DNA of 6,106 nt from an uncultured Peptococcaceae bacterium (GTDB lineage Bacteria > Bacillota > Peptococcia > Peptococcales > Peptococcaceae): the NCBI GenBank assembly GCA_902496505.1, contig CABVBB010000143.1:1-6106 (forward strand). The letters run 5' to 3'. Below the pieces are notes generated by a model. It saw only the letters and a list, made by a program, of their open reading frames with translations, had not been told where the DNA came from and made no database searches. Below, in pieces: positions 4,895-6,106 of this stretch; the stretch's first letter is position 1, and each line of letters begins with the position of its first letter. A program made the translations under genes and the position numbers.

Positions 4895-5545
4895 TTAATA
4901 TTGTTGGTAGATGACGGGGCTGCCCAGATAAACGGCTGTCTGTCCGGCTTTAGCCACACAGGCCACATTCATATTGATTTTTTCACCGCAGATCTCCAGG
5001 CTGGGCGCCACACCCGCTACCTCGTAGGCGCTGCTCAAAAGCGGCCCCTCCTGCATGCTGCTCACTAGTTTCGCCGGCAAAGGCGAGACCAGATCGCAGA
5101 CCAGCGCCTGACAGCCTTCCGGTGACAATTCCTCCGCATAATGGGCCAAAATGGTCGCGCCAGCCGGTCGGCCCTGACCATGACGCTGCATCCAGCGTGA
5201 CAAAAGCTTATAATAACTTTGCGCGTCTGCTTCATCCGGCAGGATCAGCTGCACCGTCACCGCCTCCGCTTCCCGCAGCAATTTGATCGTACCGCCTGCT
5301 TCCAGAGACGCTTCGCCCCCAGAAGCGATCTCCGCCGCGCCCAGCGCCTGCGCCAATTCCTGCACCGCTTTCTCGCCAGCCTTAGGCGTCCAAGCCTCCA
5401 GCACCACGCCGTCTACCTGAAGCTCGCTCTGCGCCGCCGTTTCTCTGAGCACCATCAGCCCATTGGGCGTACAGGCCATCTTTTGCAGACTGCCCGCCTG
5501 CAAAAGCATCAGCGCTGTCAGCATCACCGTCATCACTTTTTCCAT
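4895..5545 (-). CDS. ywmB: YwmB family (TATA-box-binding-like fold) exported protein
   Basis: This is a protein of 216 residues from a family of unknown function found next to murA in spore-forming Firmicutes. The N-terminus, MEKVMTVMLTALMLLQAG, looks like a short signal peptide or membrane anchor, so the protein is probably exported; no lipobox cysteine is present. The body is mixed alpha/beta. The C-terminal stretch INMNVACVAKAGQTAVYLGSPVIYQQY (about 190-216) matches the family's usual ending, with an N-x-x-V-A motif, G-S/T-P and a terminal tyrosine. The family name refers to structural likeness to TATA-binding protein, not to a shown DNA-binding role. The start is the ATG at 5545, with AGGAG at 5555-5559, 9 nt upstream; a longer reading frame to 5692 would run across the promoter region and lacks family similarity. 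The identification rests on the C-terminal pattern plus the ywmB-murA-spoIID order. Confidence 0.85.
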   Translation of the reverse strand: MEKVMTVMLTALMLLQAGSLQKMACTPNGLMVLRETAAQSELQVDGVVLEAWTPKAGEKAVQELAQALGAAEIASGGEASLEAGGTIKLLREAEAVTVQLILPDEADAQSYYKLLSRWMQRHGQGRPAGATILAHYAEELSPEGCQALVCDLVSPLPAKLVSSMQEGPLLSSAYEVAGVAPSLEICGEKINMNVACVAKAGQTAVYLGSPVIYQQY

Positions 5546-5616
5546 CCTGCACCGCTCCTTTCCTTTAGCACCAGTATCGCCGCTGGCCAGCCGAACTATA
5601 CCTGCGCAAAATAAAC

Positions 5617-5645
5617 TTTCTTCGCGCGCATTTATCCAGTATAAT
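5617..5645 (+). promoter_or_regulatory. Candidate promoter of the DUF4127 gene
   Basis: A perfect TATAAT (5640-5645) lies 34 nt ahead of the start codon. A weak TTTCTT (5617-5622) stands 17 nt upstream. The -10 is convincing and the -35 is poor. Confidence 0.55.
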
Positions 5646-5666
5646 AAAAGCAAACGACTCTCTAAA
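5638..5666 (-). promoter_or_regulatory. Candidate ywmB promoter
   Basis: On the minus strand TTTAGA (5661-5666), 17 nt, TATACT (5638-5643). It matches four of six and five of six consensus bases. The ywmB leader would be about 85 nt. A second -10-like TATAGT (5595-5600) lacks a -35. The -10 overlaps the divergent promoter's -10. Confidence 0.4.
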
Positions 5667-5679
5667 GGCAGGTGTTCCC

Positions 5680-6106
5680 ATGAAAAAATCATTCCTCTTG
5701 CTGCCGCTGGCCGTGCTTCTTTTGGCCGGTGCTTTCTGGGGCGTGAAACATTACCAAGCAGCCAATGTCCCGCCCACTGATTTTTCCCGTACTATAGCGC
5801 TGGTGCCGCTAGACAGCCGCCCCTGCAACACGCAGTATCCCCAAGTTTTGAGCCAAATGGCAGAACACCGCATCCTGCTGCCCTCCGCCGACGCTCTGGA
5901 TGATTTCCTGCGGCCAGCCGATACCGAAGCGCTCTGGCAGTGGCTGGAGACCGCCAGCCAGCAAAGTCAAACGCTCATCATTTTCACCAACGAACTTTTT
6001 AACGGCGGCCTGATCCATTCCCGCAGCAGCCAAAGCTATGACGAGACCGCCGCTCAGCTGGACAGGCTGACTCAGTTCCTCACCGACCACCCGGACAACG
6101 ACGTCA
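5680..6106 (+). CDS. DUF4127 family protein, exported, N-terminal part (partial)
   Basis: Residues 1-142 are in the window and the frame is still open at the right edge. The N-terminus, MKKSFLLLPLAVLLLAGAFWGV, is a signal peptide or membrane anchor without a lipobox. Then TIALVPLDSRPCNTQYP (38-54) carries the PLDxRPxN signature that opens DUF4127 proteins. NELFNGGLIHSR (104-115) matches the second conserved block, usually ending in GGL-x-x-SR. The family is about 500 residues long and its biochemical function is unknown; I do not infer one. The ATG at 5680 is supported by AGGTG at 5670-5674 and by the perfect -10 upstream. It is transcribed away from ywmB, from a shared 134-nt region. The family call is from conserved blocks as I remember them. 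Confidence 0.88.
   Translation, partial: MKKSFLLLPLAVLLLAGAFWGVKHYQAANVPPTDFSRTIALVPLDSRPCNTQYPQVLSQMAEHRILLPSADALDDFLRPADTEALWQWLETASQQSQTLIIFTNELFNGGLIHSRSSQSYDETAAQLDRLTQFLTDHPDNDV

Noticed and set aside
4888..4903. CAATAT-CTTA-ATATTG inverted repeat at the ywmB stop codon
   Set aside because: It is a short AT-only stem with no T run, so not a terminator. Such repeats are expected by chance in AT-rich gaps.
5546..5692. Longer ywmB reading frame starting at 5692
   Set aside because: It crosses the divergent promoter region and adds 49 residues ahead of a good signal-peptide start that has its own AGGAG.

Overview
The window comes from a spore-forming Firmicute, probably an anaerobe of moderately high GC. 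The evidence is the gene order ywmB - murA - (insert) - spoIID - a short membrane-anchored gene. This is the classic Firmicute sporulation/cell-wall neighbourhood in which spoIIQ usually follows spoIID. A RibU riboflavin transporter under an FMN riboswitch and a DUF4127 protein fit the same group. I cannot name the genus with confidence.

All genes but one read on the minus strand. In order of transcription they are as follows. A YwmB-family secreted protein starts at 5545. MurA (start 4710) follows, with its own strong promoter and a leader of about 145 nt, and ends in a strong terminator at 3381-3421. Then comes ribU (start 3101), preceded by a promoter, an FMN aptamer and an intrinsic terminator that form a transcription-attenuating riboswitch. 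An AraC-family regulator with a GyrI-like effector domain (start about 2356) has its own promoter and probably a terminator. SpoIID (start 1282) is next. Last is the N-terminus of a single-pass membrane protein (start 178), likely the M23/SpoIIQ-type partner, cut off by the window edge. On the plus strand, a DUF4127 gene begins at 5680, divergent from ywmB, and runs off the right edge.

The core genes serve peptidoglycan metabolism and sporulation: MurA makes the first committed precursor, SpoIID cleaves glycan during engulfment, and the SpoIIQ-like protein would act at the same septal membrane. RibU and the AraC regulator look like a self-contained insert between murA and spoIID, with their own promoters and terminators.

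I found no mobile element, CRISPR array, tRNA or rRNA, and no convincing undescribed system. The points most worth a second look are regulatory: Shine-Dalgarno sites embedded in hairpins ahead of spoIID and its downstream partner, a direct-repeat operator candidate at the AraC promoter, a visible antiterminator pairing in the riboswitch, an odd murA leader with a displaced ribosome binding site, and overlapping divergent promoters at ywmB/DUF4127.
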